Shown here piece by piece: positions 27,260-36,822 of a stretch of 64,000 nt of DNA. The stretch's first letter is position 1, and each line of letters begins with the position of its first letter. Under the pieces are notes generated by a model, which did not search any database, had not been told where the DNA came from, and was given only the letters and a program-made list of their open reading frames with translations. Origin of the DNA: Trachythela sp. YZ-2020 (taxonomy: Eukaryota; Cnidaria; Anthozoa; Malacalcyonacea; Clavulariidae); NCBI GenBank assembly GCA_016169945.1, contig JADLSH010000246.1:19132-83131 (forward strand). Reading direction: 5' to 3'. The position numbers and the translations under genes are program-made.

Positions 27260-27808
27260 TCAGCTGAGCGGCACCGAGGCGCGTGCCGCGAGCCGGCCAT
27301 AGAGCTCTTCCGAATGCGGAAAGACCTCGAAGCTGACAGGATCCCAGATCCGCCGGGGCGCGGTCACTTGGTCGCGGCCGTAGACGTGCAGGCCGACTGC
27401 CGGCTCGTCGCCGGCGCACTCGACCGAATGAATGGCGTCCTCGGGCATCGGCGAGACCGAACCCGGGCCTGCGACGACGGTCTTGACCGCCTCCAGGCGA
27501 CCGCCCGGCAACGCGCGCCAAAAAGTGTTCTGCTCCGATCCGCTGAGCAGCAGGATCACCGCCCAGGTGCCGTGGTCGTGCGGTGGCGTCCGGCGGCCCG
27601 GCGGGAAGGCGACCTTGAGCAGCGACAGGCCTGGCGACCGAAAGAAGGTCTGCTCGGCGTCGCTGCCGATCCCAGTCATGAAGCCGAGCGCCCCAATCAG
27701 CCGTTCCCGCTCGCCGGACAGCTCCCGCAGACAGCTCGCGACGCCAGGCAGCGGCCGTTCGGAATCCGCGGCCTTGGTCAAGCGGTCGACCAGGTCAGCC
27801 GGTGTCAT
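27260..27808 (-). CDS. Cysteine-dioxygenase-like cupin protein
   Basis: 182 residues. [23 protein letters not shown] carries the HxH iron ligands of the thiol dioxygenase/cupin fold, with the third His in [19 protein letters not shown]. Known relatives oxidise cysteine or 3-mercaptopropionate to sulfinates; this assignment is by motif only. Its ATG overlaps the stop of the enolase-superfamily gene by 3 bases, so it is the last gene of a three-gene operon. A related protein is encoded at 42709-43239. Confidence 0.75.
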   Translation of the reverse strand: MTPADLVDRLTKAADSERPLPGVASCLRELSGERERLIGALGFMTGIGSDAEQTFFRSPGLSLLKVAFPPGRRTPPHDHGTWAVILLLSGSEQNTFWRALPGGRLEAVKTVVAGPGSVSPMPEDAIHSVECAGDEPAVGLHVYGRDQVTAPRRIWDPVSFEVFPHSEELYGRLAARASVPLS

Positions 27809-28911
27809 AACTCCGCCTCGCTGATCCGGTGCTCTGCAGCGGCCAGCCAGTCCGGGTGGATCTCGACTCCCCAGCCGGGCTCCGACGGGATGGTCGCCTT
27901 GCCGTCGACGATGTCAAAGGGCGACCTGCGGTACAGCCCCTCCTGCCAGGGGTAATAGTCGGCGCCCTCGATCGAGAACTCGAGGTACTTGCCGGCGTTG
28001 GGCAACGCCCCCAGAAGGTGCATCGTGAAGAGCGTCACCAGAGACAGGTTGGCGCAGTGCGGCGTGCAGGGCAGGCTGGCGGCCTCGGCCATGCGGGCGA
28101 CCTGGAGCGTGCGCTCGATGCCGCCCAGGTAACAGACGTCGGGCTGAATGATATCGACCGCGCGCATCTCGATCATTCGCCGCCAGGTCGGGATCGAGCA
28201 GTCCTGCTCGCCGCCCGTGACGTCGATGGTCAGGGCATCGGTCACCTGCTTGGTCTGCTCCAGCTCCCAATAGGGGCAGGGTTCCTCGAAGTGGCTGATG
28301 CCGTTGTCCTCGAGCAGCCGCCCGACCTCGATCGCCCGCTCGGGCGAAAAGCCGCTGTTGGCGTCGACCAGTAGCGCGACCTCGTCGCCCATGGCCTTGC
28401 GCAGAGTCGGGACGATCTCCTCGGTGCGGCCCGGCCACTCGTCGACGTCGCGGCCGCATTCGGCGGCGACGCGGAACTTGAACGCATCGAAACCGAACCG
28501 GTCGCGCAAGCGCACCAAGCGCGCGGCCTCGTCCTTCGGCGTAATGTCGCGCTTCATCGAGGAGCCATAGGCGCGGATCGCCCGAGGTCTGCCGCCGAGC
28601 AGCTCGCAGACGCTCTTGCCCTCGAGCTTGCCGCGCAGGTCCCACAGCGCGGTATCGAGGCCGGCCATGGCGCGGCGCAGATAGGAGCCCGGAAACTTGT
28701 GCTCCCGCAAGGGGACGACATCGACCAGCCCGGCGATATCGAAGGCATCGTGGCCGAGCGCATAGGGCGCGACCTGGCGATGTAGCACCAGGGACGTGAT
28801 GTCCGAGTGGTAGGTGGAAACCTGGCCCCAGCCCTGGCTGCCGTCCTCGGCGGTCACCCGGGTGATGCCGACGAACTCGGTACAAAAGGTCTCGATCGAC
28901 TTTATCTTCAT
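27805..28911 (-). CDS. Mandelate racemase/muconate lactonizing family enzyme
   Basis: 368 residues, enolase superfamily. Acid-base residues are in FKFRVAAE (the usual KxK has become KFR), metal ligands in [18 protein letters not shown] and VTGGEQD, and the C-terminal base region in [10 protein letters not shown]. Members abstract the alpha-proton of a carboxylate, often a sugar acid or amino acid derivative, for dehydration or epimerisation. The change of one catalytic Lys to Arg suggests dehydratase-type chemistry. Lies between the FAD oxidase (19 bases upstream) and the cupin (overlapping). Confidence 0.88.
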   Translation of the reverse strand: MKIKSIETFCTEFVGITRVTAEDGSQGWGQVSTYHSDITSLVLHRQVAPYALGHDAFDIAGLVDVVPLREHKFPGSYLRRAMAGLDTALWDLRGKLEGKSVCELLGGRPRAIRAYGSSMKRDITPKDEAARLVRLRDRFGFDAFKFRVAAECGRDVDEWPGRTEEIVPTLRKAMGDEVALLVDANSGFSPERAIEVGRLLEDNGISHFEEPCPYWELEQTKQVTDALTIDVTGGEQDCSIPTWRRMIEMRAVDIIQPDVCYLGGIERTLQVARMAEAASLPCTPHCANLSLVTLFTMHLLGALPNAGKYLEFSIEGADYYPWQEGLYRRSPFDIVDGKATIPSEPGWGVEIHPDWLAAAEHRISEAEL

Positions 28912-28930
28912 TGGTTATCCCAAGCTGAAT

Positions 28931-30217
28931 TCATACGCATTTGTAGAGTCGGTAAGCGTCAAGCGCGGCCCCGAGAACCGCCGACCTCACAGTCGGGAGC
29001 GTCTCCGTCCGCAACGTGCCGAGCGACAGGGGGAGATCCTCCGCCGGGCGCCCGCCGATCAGCTCGGCGAGCGCCTTGCCGAACACCGTCCCGGGTGAGA
29101 TACCGCGCCCGTTGTAACCGATCGGGGCGAACAGGCGCGGCGCCAGCTCGAAGACCCGGGGCAGGTGATCGCGGGTCATCCCGATCCGCCCGGACCAGGC
29201 CTGGTCCCAGTCCAACGGTCCCAGCTCCGGATACAGCCGCTGAGCCGTCTTGGTTGCCCAGCGGCGCGACCAGCGGGCATCGGTCCCGATTAAACGCCCC
29301 ATGCTGCCGAGGATGAGGCGGTCCTCGGCATCGACCCGGACCGACAGCATGACCCTGCCGGTATCCCAGATCCCCTGCCGCTCGGGCAGGATCCGCTTGG
29401 CGGCCGCGCCGAGCGGCCTGGAGGCCAGCTGAAAGAAGGTGAGCGGTGTGACGCAACCGCGAAGCCCGGGCCAAAGCCGATCGCTGTAGGCGTTGGTGCC
29501 GAGGATGACCCAACGTGCCGAGACCGAGCCCACCGGGGTGACCACTCGCCAGCGCTTGCCGTCCTCGCTCTGGGTCAGCTCCGTGACCGGGGACCCGCCA
29601 TGGAGTCGGGCACCGGCGTTATGGGCGGCTTGAGCCAAGCCACGGACATAGCCCATGGGGTTGATGGTCCCGGCGCGGCGATCGAGCAATCCGCCGTGAA
29701 AGGCCTCGCTTCCGGTCAACCTTGCGGTCTCCGCGCGGTCGAGCAGCTCGACCGGCGCGCCACGCCGCTGCCATTGGCGCGCCCGCTCCGCCAGGTCCGC
29801 CTGTCCGGAGGCGGCATGAGCAACATGGATGGAGCCGTTGCGCACCGCCTCGCAGCGGATCTGATGTTTTTCAATCAGCGAGAACACCAGCTCGGGGCCG
29901 CCGCTCAAGGCCTCGGTCAGGCGCGCCGCGGTCGCTCCCCCAAGCTGCTGCTCGATCTCCTCCGGCGGCAACCAGAGCCCGGCGTTGACCAGACCGACGT
30001 TGCGGCCCGAGCCGCCGTAGCCGAAGCTCCGGGCCTCGAGCAGAACCACATCGGCACCGGCCTCGGCCAGATGCAGCGCCGCCGAGCAGCCGGTGAAACC
30101 GCCGCCCACGACGGCAACCTCGGCCTCGACCTGTCCGCTCAAGGGCGCGGCCTCGGGCGCCGGTGGCGCGGTGGCGCCCCAAAGCGATACCGCTGTGTGT
30201 GACGACAGATCCGTCAT
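28931..30217 (-). CDS. FAD-dependent oxidoreductase (DAO/PuuB-like)
   Basis: 428 residues with the dinucleotide motif VAVVGGGFTGCSAALHL (34-50), the GRNVGLVNAG segment typical of gamma-glutamylputrescine-oxidase-like proteins, and the C-terminal FAD loop PIGYNGRGISPGTVFGKAL. It probably oxidises an amine or amino acid at the C-N bond. First gene of the operon with the enolase-superfamily enzyme and the cupin, suggesting catabolism of an amino-acid-like compound. Divergent from the CysH-like gene. Confidence 0.85.
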   Translation of the reverse strand: MTDLSSHTAVSLWGATAPPAPEAAPLSGQVEAEVAVVGGGFTGCSAALHLAEAGADVVLLEARSFGYGGSGRNVGLVNAGLWLPPEEIEQQLGGATAARLTEALSGGPELVFSLIEKHQIRCEAVRNGSIHVAHAASGQADLAERARQWQRRGAPVELLDRAETARLTGSEAFHGGLLDRRAGTINPMGYVRGLAQAAHNAGARLHGGSPVTELTQSEDGKRWRVVTPVGSVSARWVILGTNAYSDRLWPGLRGCVTPLTFFQLASRPLGAAAKRILPERQGIWDTGRVMLSVRVDAEDRLILGSMGRLIGTDARWSRRWATKTAQRLYPELGPLDWDQAWSGRIGMTRDHLPRVFELAPRLFAPIGYNGRGISPGTVFGKALAELIGGRPAEDLPLSLGTLRTETLPTVRSAVLGAALDAYRLYKCV

Positions 30218-30403
30218 GCCGTTCGTTTCCTGTCAGGTATGATGCCCGAGGGTGAGTGGCACGTCCGAGCTCCCTCCGGCAGTGCATCGTGACCCCGAGC
30301 CAGGCAATCTAGACCGATAAGTCGCGCCGACCGCAAGCCTTGACTGCGCCCTCAACCCAGGTACGCTTGCCGCAAAATTGCAAAGGACCAAGGGAAGGGT
30401 CTC

Positions 30404-31024
30404 ATGTCGCTCTATCAGGACATTCGGTCGATCAGCCCGGAGCTGTCGACCTCCGAGCTTTTGGCCTTTTTGATCAAGGGGAAATGCCCCGGCAAGACCG
30501 TGGTCACGGCGTCGTTGCGGGCCTCCAGCATCGTGGTGCTGAAGCTGATCGCGGACGTCGACCCGGCCACGCCCGTGGTATTCTGCAACCCAGGCCATGT
30601 CTTTCCCGAGAGCCGGGCCTACCGGGAGCGGATCGTCGATCTGCTCGGCCTGGAGCAGGTTTCGGATTCCGGCGGCGGAGAGGTCGAGGTCGCGCCCGGC
30701 GATCACGACCACTATGAAAACATGTGGGCGGAAAGCCCGGACGGCCTCGGCCGGGTCGCCGAGATCGTTCACCTCAACCGCACCCTCTTGCCCTACGACT
30801 GCTGGATCAGCGGGGTCTATCACAATCCGCGCCCGCCCGAGAACCGTCAGCGGGTCGACGTCCACGGCCGGCTGATCCACGTCGATCCCCTGGTCCGCTG
30901 GAGCAAGGACGAGGTCCGCGCCTTCATGCGCGAGCAAGGCCTACCGTTCCACCCGCGCGCCGCCAAGCGCGTGTTCAAGCAGACAGCTACCGGCCAGCCG
31001 CTGCCGCCATCCTATCACTATTGA
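30404..31024 (+). CDS. CysH-like (PAPS/APS reductase fold) protein without Fe-S or catalytic Cys motif
   Basis: 206 residues. VTASLRASSIVVLKLIADVDPATPVVFCNPG is the adenylyl-binding part of the PAPS reductase fold (PP-loop ASL in place of SFG), followed by FPESRAYRERIVDLLGL and DCWISGVYHNPRP, RLIHVDPLVRWSKDEV. The C-terminus ends at LPPSYHY, before the place where real reductases carry the catalytic ECGxH cysteine, and the CC pairs of APS reductases are absent. It therefore may bind a nucleotide or sulfated nucleotide without classical reductase chemistry. It lies near aprMBA and sat. Confidence 0.75.
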   Translation: MSLYQDIRSISPELSTSELLAFLIKGKCPGKTVVTASLRASSIVVLKLIADVDPATPVVFCNPGHVFPESRAYRERIVDLLGLEQVSDSGGGEVEVAPGDHDHYENMWAESPDGLGRVAEIVHLNRTLLPYDCWISGVYHNPRPPENRQRVDVHGRLIHVDPLVRWSKDEVRAFMREQGLPFHPRAAKRVFKQTATGQPLPPSYHY

Positions 31025-31052
31025 CGGCAGGTTTCTCGGCCGGACCGCCCAC

Positions 31053-31517
31053 TCACAGCAGATACCTCAGCCGCGGCCCGACCTCCAGAAAACCTTCCTT
31101 GAGATAGAAGCTCACCGTGCGCCGCCAGCGCGGCACATCAGGCGCCCCGACCTCGAGCCGAGACCAAGCCTTGTCCCGGCCAAAGGCGACCGCCGCCCGC
31201 ACCAGCTCGGCGGCTATGCCGGCGGAGCGCTGGTCCGGCTCGACGTAAAGCTCCGTGATCTCGCCAAAGCGGCCGCCGGCATAGATTGCGGCGCATTCGT
31301 TGAGCGTCAGGACGCCGAGCACCCGGTTGCCCGGGCCGTTCGCGATCAAGGCCCAGTAGCCCTGCGCTCCACCCAGCAAGGCGGTCGCGGTCGCCTGGTA
31401 GCGCTCCAGGGAGATCTTGTCGGCCGCCTCCGGCGCCAGCTCACAGACCAGGGTGAAGGCGAGCTTGCCGACCAGGGCCGCATCAGCGCCGGTCGCCTGT
31501 CGGATGGTGACCGTCAT
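31053..31517 (-). CDS. GNAT family N-acetyltransferase
   Basis: 154 residues with VTIRQATGADAALVGKLAF at the N-terminus and the acetyl-CoA motif LYVEPDQRSAGIAAELVRAA near residues 90-110. The substrate cannot be read. It sits downstream of aprA on the same strand (66 bases) and converges with the CysH-like gene, so it could be carried on the apr transcript. Confidence 0.8.
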   Translation of the reverse strand: MTVTIRQATGADAALVGKLAFTLVCELAPEAADKISLERYQATATALLGGAQGYWALIANGPGNRVLGVLTLNECAAIYAGGRFGEITELYVEPDQRSAGIAAELVRAAVAFGRDKAWSRLEVGAPDVPRWRRTVSFYLKEGFLEVGPRLRYLL

Positions 31518-31582
31518 CCTGGTACCCCGTCCGCCCTCGGGCGCCCGCTTACGACATCAAAAAGGCCTACGATGGGCTCCGC

Positions 31583-33427
31583 TCAGTCGATGATGTGATA
31601 AATCGGGGCTTTTTCCATTTCCCATTTCCCGGAGTCCCGGTCGTACTGGGATAGGGTGAAGCAGTGCCAATCGGTATCGTCCAATTTCGGATGATCGGCC
31701 CGATAGTAGTAACCCGGCCACCGGGTTTCGGTCCGGAACATGGTGTGCTGCGTCACGCATTCCGAAGCCAGGGCCCGGTGCTTGAGCTCCCACGCCCGCT
31801 GAAGCTGGTGAAGATCTTCGGCCCCGATGTGCTCCAGGTCTTCCTTCAGTGTGCCCAGCAGTTCCAACCCGCGGTTAAGCATCCAGTCATTGGTCGTGTA
31901 GTGGGAGCCGATCCCGCCGACGTACTCGTCCATGATCTTCTCGAGACGCTGTAGACCATGAATCGGCAGGATATAGCTCGGCGAAACGGTTCCGCCGGTA
32001 ATCTCGTTGCGGCCGACCGCGTAATTCTCCAAGGGCTGGAAGACTTCCTTTTTGAGCGCTTCGTACTCCGCCTCGCTGATCTCGGGCTGATCGGTACCCA
32101 GGTCGTTCACGTAGTTGACCATCGCCTTGGCGGCGATCCGGCCTTCCGTGAAGGAGCCCGACGAGAACTTGTGGGCGGTGCCGCCGATGGTATCGCCGGC
32201 GCCGAACAGCCCGTCGACGGTCATCATCCGGTTGTAGCCCCACTGATACTCATCGGGAGCGTAGTCCTCCGGCCCGCTCGCCCAGGCGCCGGAGCAGGTG
32301 GCGTGGGAGCCCATGACGTAGGGCTCGGAGGTGGTCAGCTCGGGATTGATGTACTTGGGATCGATGTTCTGCGAGGCCCAAACCACCGCCTGTCCGATCG
32401 TCATGCCGAGGAAGTTCTCCCAGCCGACGGTCTCCTTGTGCGGATCCTGGAAGGCCTCCTTGGTCACCATGCGGATGGGGCCTCGCCCGGCCTTGACCTC
32501 CTCCAGAATCGCGTGGTTTCGCAGACAGGTCGGCACCGGGTGCCGATCGATGTAGTCGCCGACCATTTCCTTGGTGTGTTCGTACCAATTGGACTCGTAC
32601 TCGTTGCCATAGGCGTTCTCGGTGTAGGTCTTGAGATGCAGGAAATAGGCACCGACCGGGCCATAGCCGTCCTTGAAGCGGGTCAGGACGATCCGGTTCT
32701 CCATCTGCGTCATCTTGGCGCCGACGAGGATCGGCAAGGCATAGGCGGAGGCGCTGCTCCAGGGGGCATACCAGGTTCGCCCCATGCCTTCGCCCACCGC
32801 GCGGGGCTTGAAGATGTGCGACGCGCCACCGGCGGCGACCATGACGGCCTTGGCGCGGAAGACGTAGAAATCCCCGTTACGAACGTTGAAACCGACGGCG
32901 CCGGCGACCCGGTTCGGCTTCTTCTTGTCCATCAGCAAGTGCGTCACCATGATCCGGTTGTAGACTTCGGTCGCGGCCTTGCGCGCGGCCTCGGCGACGA
33001 TCGGCTTATAGCTCTCGCCGTGAATCATGATCTGCCACTTGCCCTCGCGCAGGTAGCGCCCGGTCTCCGGGTCCTTCATGATCGGCAGACCCCATTCCTC
33101 GAACTTGTGCACCGTGGAATCAACGTGCCGTGCGATATCGTAGCCCAGATCCTCGCGCACCAGCCCCATGAGGTCGTTCCGGGCGTAGCGGACATGGTCC
33201 TCGGGCTGGTTCTCGTCCCACTGCATGCCCATGTAGCAGTTGATCGCGTAGAGGCCCTGCGCCACCGCGCCGCTTCGCTCGATGTTCGCCTTCTCGACGC
33301 AGACCACTTTCAGATCGCGCCCCCAGTACCTGGATTCGTAGGTCGCCCCGCAACCAGCCATGCCGCCGCCGATGACGAGGATATCCGAATCCACGTGGAC
33401 CGTTTTTCTGCGTGTGAACAGACCCAC
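31583..33427 (-). CDS. aprA: Adenylylsulfate (APS) reductase alpha subunit
   Basis: 614 residues. The FAD-binding N-terminus ILVIGGGMAGCGATYESRYWG (residues 16-36) and the strongly conserved VCVEKANIERSGAVAQGLYAIN, RGPIRMVT, GAGDTIGGTAHKFSSGSFTEGR and WPGYYYRADHP are characteristic AprA sequences. AprAB catalyses the reversible conversion of AMP plus sulfite to APS. With sat, and with AprM rather than QmoABC as anchor, it points to sulfite oxidation as in sulfur oxidisers. It starts with GTG overlapping the aprB stop. Confidence 0.96.
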   Translation of the reverse strand: MGLFTRRKTVHVDSDILVIGGGMAGCGATYESRYWGRDLKVVCVEKANIERSGAVAQGLYAINCYMGMQWDENQPEDHVRYARNDLMGLVREDLGYDIARHVDSTVHKFEEWGLPIMKDPETGRYLREGKWQIMIHGESYKPIVAEAARKAATEVYNRIMVTHLLMDKKKPNRVAGAVGFNVRNGDFYVFRAKAVMVAAGGASHIFKPRAVGEGMGRTWYAPWSSASAYALPILVGAKMTQMENRIVLTRFKDGYGPVGAYFLHLKTYTENAYGNEYESNWYEHTKEMVGDYIDRHPVPTCLRNHAILEEVKAGRGPIRMVTKEAFQDPHKETVGWENFLGMTIGQAVVWASQNIDPKYINPELTTSEPYVMGSHATCSGAWASGPEDYAPDEYQWGYNRMMTVDGLFGAGDTIGGTAHKFSSGSFTEGRIAAKAMVNYVNDLGTDQPEISEAEYEALKKEVFQPLENYAVGRNEITGGTVSPSYILPIHGLQRLEKIMDEYVGGIGSHYTTNDWMLNRGLELLGTLKEDLEHIGAEDLHQLQRAWELKHRALASECVTQHTMFRTETRWPGYYYRADHPKLDDTDWHCFTLSQYDRDSGKWEMEKAPIYHIID

Positions 33428-33888
33428 TAGACCACTCCTTGCTTGAGCTGATCCGGTCTCAACGCGGGCAGCTTGGCGATGTTTAGCGCATCCGGTTCGT
33501 GCGCCAGTTCCTGGGACTTCAAAGCATCTTTACTGGGCGCCTCGTAGTCGGCCGGTGATTTGATGGTGCCCCACGGCGTGGTTCGAATCGGCGAAACGAA
33601 ATTCTTTTCGCGGCCGTCCCGGAATTTGATCTTCCAGGAAATCGTGCCCTTCGCCTCTTCCCGGAGCGCCCGAACGCTATGGCCCAAGGGCGCGAAGTCG
33701 GCGTAGCCGCGGCAGTCGATCGCGTTTTGCGGACAGGCCTTCACACAGGAATAACACTCCCAGCACATGTTGGGCTCGATGTTGTAGGCACGCCGATTGG
33801 TCGGGTCGATGTGCATGATGTCGGACGGGCAGATATCGACGCAATGTCCGCAGCCGTCGCACCGGGTCATATAAACGAATGTCGGCAT
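33427..33888 (-). CDS. aprB: Adenylylsulfate reductase beta subunit (ferredoxin-like)
   Basis: 153 residues with two 4Fe-4S cluster motifs: Cys10, 13, 16, 20 (CDGCGHCVDIC) and Cys42, 45, 48, 52 (CWECYSCVKAC), followed by the AprB-specific C-terminal tail that wraps around AprA. It transfers electrons between the AprA flavin and the membrane partner. It lies between aprM (upstream) and aprA (overlapping), order aprM-aprB-aprA, as in known sulfur oxidisers. Confidence 0.96.
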   Translation of the reverse strand: MPTFVYMTRCDGCGHCVDICPSDIMHIDPTNRRAYNIEPNMCWECYSCVKACPQNAIDCRGYADFAPLGHSVRALREEAKGTISWKIKFRDGREKNFVSPIRTTPWGTIKSPADYEAPSKDALKSQELAHEPDALNIAKLPALRPDQLKQGVV

Positions 33889-33948
33889 GAGAGTCAGTTA
33901 TCTCCTGTATCGAAGTCCAATGATGGGCTGAGTCCAATGATGGGCTGA

Positions 33949-34734
33949 TTAGTAGTGTCGGGGCTCCCGGCGGGCGCTGCCGAATATCTCCGGCTTGTCG
34001 GCGGGGGCCGGCAGGTTGCTCCTCGAACCGTCCGCCTCGGCCACCCGCTTCTGGAGGGCCGCTGCCGGCTTGAAGAACATATGCGAGAACTTGGACCAGG
34101 GAATCGATCCGAACAGCACCGTCGTCGCGATGAGGTACAGAGCGAGGAAAACGTCCGTCCAGGAGCTGCCCGCCGCCTGCAGGACCGCCCAGATCAGGCC
34201 AAATGTCACGCTCGCGAGCAGCGACAGGACGAACAGGTCAGCGCGCACAAGGCGGAACTGCGAGTTGCCCTCGGCGGCGACGTCGACCCGCATGAAGAAC
34301 CAGAACCAGTATCCGCCGACACAGACCATCAGGGCACCGAGGTACCAAAGCAGCGGCAGGATGGCGGGTGCCGGCGTGGCGGTCGTCGGGTATGCGAACA
34401 CCATGATGGCGGTGGTGACGACGTAGGCGATGAAACCGTACATTGTCAGGAGGTGGGCAATTCTGCGCCGCTGATTGCAAAATTCAGCGGACGTCAGGAC
34501 CTCCACGGCCGCGGTTTGGACCGCCAGAGATGCGATTTCGCCGCCACCGACTTGCCGCGTTCCCTTGCTCTTTGCCTTTCGCCAATTATCGAAGAAGTAC
34601 TTGGCGCTCTGCTTATGAGCGATGTCGAACAGCGTGCCGCCCACAACCAGAAGGATCATGATGACGACGTAGGCCTGCATGACGCCGGACGGTATGGATG
34701 CCGAGAGCTCGGCGAAGGGATTGCTGGTGAACAC
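33949..34734 (-). CDS. aprM: AprM-like membrane anchor of APS reductase
   Basis: 261 residues, with about five membrane helices (around 20-37, 92-115, 125-147, 168-190, 198-215) and a cytoplasmic C-terminal tail. RRRIAHLLTMYGFIAYVVTTAIM and SKFSHMFFKPAAAL provide histidines typical of NarI-like haem-b proteins. In Chromatiaceae and other sulfur oxidisers, aprM precedes aprBA and links the soluble AprBA to the quinone pool. Location 60 bases before aprB supports the call; gene name is by position and architecture. Confidence 0.85.
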   Translation of the reverse strand: MFTSNPFAELSASIPSGVMQAYVVIMILLVVGGTLFDIAHKQSAKYFFDNWRKAKSKGTRQVGGGEIASLAVQTAAVEVLTSAEFCNQRRRIAHLLTMYGFIAYVVTTAIMVFAYPTTATPAPAILPLLWYLGALMVCVGGYWFWFFMRVDVAAEGNSQFRLVRADLFVLSLLASVTFGLIWAVLQAAGSSWTDVFLALYLIATTVLFGSIPWSKFSHMFFKPAAALQKRVAEADGSRSNLPAPADKPEIFGSARREPRHY

Positions 34735-35505
34735 TAAATTACCCCACTGCTAGCCAGTTGTTTTGAATGCAAGAACCGTTGGTAAAGAATTGAAGGCATG
34801 ACTGCCCCGGGGAAACCGGCCGCCGAATGCTGCCCGCGCAGGCTCACAGCGCGGCGCCACGGATCAGAGCATCGTGGCCCACGACTTCGGTTTCACGGCG
34901 ACCCATCGCTTTCCCCAGCGTTCGCGACTAACGCAGCCTCAAGCGGCGCCGAAATTCGGCGGTCTATAGCCGCCGCACCTATTGGGAATCACGGTGGTCA
35001 GCATCACTTCTCCCTTGCGCTCTATTCTTTGGTCTGGGTTCGATAGCCCAGCTCATCTCATTGGTTTGCAGGGTGCCGATTCTGGTCAAGCCGATCAACG
35101 CTTAAAGCTGTCCCGGTCCGCGTCGTGAGGATCGCGTCGATCAGCGCGTTGGTCTGGCTCCTCGGTCCCCCGTTCGTCTTGCAGGCCACCCCTCTTGGTC
35201 CCTCTCGCCCTCATTAACCCGCGAAGGGGTAAGGGTCTTAGGCTCACTATAGCGTCCCCGAAGGCACACACGAAAGCCGACTGTCGCTATCACACGATAA
35301 GGCCCGCTTATGAAGCCGAGCAGGGCACAGGCGCGCCTTGTACCCAAAGAAAGTCAAAATTGGCCCTCCATCGATCGTCGAAGACACGGCTGTGATCGCT
35401 CCCGCCTTGCCGCTGATAGCCCAAGGCCACTGTCCAACCGCGCGCCCGTCTGGCTAAATGCGGCCGGCGCTTCGAGCGCGCAAAAAAAGAAACCCGGGAG
35501 GCCCC
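34735..35505. other. Non-coding region between divergent aprMBA and sat (771 bp)
   Basis: No convincing gene: the open frames here are short, lack binding sites and do not resemble known proteins. It must contain the promoters of both aprMBA (leftward) and sat (rightward). A moderately AT-rich stretch lies at 34735-34800. No clear operator dyad was found. Confidence 0.7.
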
Positions 35506-36675
35506 ATGCCGGAACTGACGGCGCCACATGGCGCGGATATTTTGAAGCCCCTGCTCGTGCCCGAGGCCGAGCGCGCCGCGCTGATCGCGCGAGCCGCCAC
35601 GCTCAAGCAGGTGCCCTTGAGCAGCCGGGAGGTGTCCGACCTCTTCATGCTCGGCATGGGCGCCTACACGCCGCTCGAGGGCTTCATGGGCGAAGCCGAC
35701 TGGCGTGGCGCCTGCGTGGATATGAAGCTGAGCAACGGCCTGTTCTGGCCGATCCCGATCACCGCCTCGGCATCGCACGAGCTGGCGGATTCGATCGCAC
35801 AAGGCGAGGAGGTCGCCCTGACCGATTCCGAGAGCGGCGAGGTCCTCGGCCTCATGACGGTCGAGGAGAGTTATACGATCGACCGGGAATTGGAATGCCG
35901 TGAGGTCTACCGCACAACCGATGCCGCGCACCCGGGTGTGCAAAAAGTCCTGGAGCAGGGCGAGGTGAACCTGGCCGGCCCGATCCGCACCCTCACCGAG
36001 GGTCACTTCCCCGAGACCTACGAGGGGCTCTACCTGCGACCGGCGGAGACCCGGGCGCTCTTCCAAGAGAAGGGCTGGAGCACGATTGCCGCATTCCAGA
36101 CCCGCAATCCCATGCACCGCAGTCACGAGTATCTGGCCAAGATCGCGGTCGAGATCTGCGACGGCCTGCTGATCCATCAGGTGCTGGGGGCGCTCAAGCC
36201 GGGGGACATCCCGGCCGACGTCAGGGTCCAGGCGATCGACGCGCTGGTCGAGAACTATTTCGTGCCGGGCACGGCGATCCAGGCCGGCTATCCGATCGAG
36301 ATGCGTTACGCCGGGCCGCGCGAAGCCTTGCTGCACGCCCTGTTCCGGCAGAACTTCGGCTGCTCCCACCTGGTGGTCGGCCGCGATCATGCGGGTGTGG
36401 GCGACTACTATGGACCGTTCGACGCCCATCACATCTTCGATGAGGTCCCCGCCGGCAGCCTGGTGATTCAGCCGCTCAAGATCGACATCACCTTTTTCTG
36501 CTTCAAGTGCGCCGGCATGGCGACCGGGCGGACCTGCCCGCACGACGGCGCCGACCGCCTGAACATTTCCGGCACCCGGCTGCGCGAGATGTTCGCCAAC
36601 CACGAGGAGGTTCCTCTGGAGTTCAGCCGACCGGAAGTGTCGAAGGTGCTCCAGGCCCACTACGACAAAGCATGA
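35506..36675 (+). CDS. sat: Sulfate adenylyltransferase (ATP sulfurylase), homo-oligomeric type
   Basis: 389 residues from ATG 35506, with GGGAGG about 7 bases upstream. The active-site motifs [11 protein letters not shown] (198-208) and GRDHAGVG (292-299) are intact, and four cysteines with a CFKC...CPHD spacing near residue 330 can bind zinc, as in dissimilatory Sat. Beside aprMBA it would run in the ATP-forming direction, turning APS and pyrophosphate into ATP and sulfate. There is no C-terminal APS kinase domain; that activity is at 40970-42679. Confidence 0.95.
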   Translation: MPELTAPHGADILKPLLVPEAERAALIARAATLKQVPLSSREVSDLFMLGMGAYTPLEGFMGEADWRGACVDMKLSNGLFWPIPITASASHELADSIAQGEEVALTDSESGEVLGLMTVEESYTIDRELECREVYRTTDAAHPGVQKVLEQGEVNLAGPIRTLTEGHFPETYEGLYLRPAETRALFQEKGWSTIAAFQTRNPMHRSHEYLAKIAVEICDGLLIHQVLGALKPGDIPADVRVQAIDALVENYFVPGTAIQAGYPIEMRYAGPREALLHALFRQNFGCSHLVVGRDHAGVGDYYGPFDAHHIFDEVPAGSLVIQPLKIDITFFCFKCAGMATGRTCPHDGADRLNISGTRLREMFANHEEVPLEFSRPEVSKVLQAHYDKA

Positions 36676-36822
36676 CGGTAGCGGCAGAGGCGCCCGGCTT
36701 TTGGCGCCGTCCATGCGAAAAACGCTCTAGCCGTCCTCTTGCGAAACCGCGAGCCTCTCCCATAGTGAGCATGCTGGGCGGATCTATTCTCCGACGGCGC
36801 TCTTGGGATCGGGGGAAACGCG

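Noticed and set aside
36687..36707. GGCGCC-loop-GGCGCC hairpin after sat as a terminator
   Set aside because: The stem is only 6 bp and no T-run follows, so it is not better than expected in GC-rich DNA.
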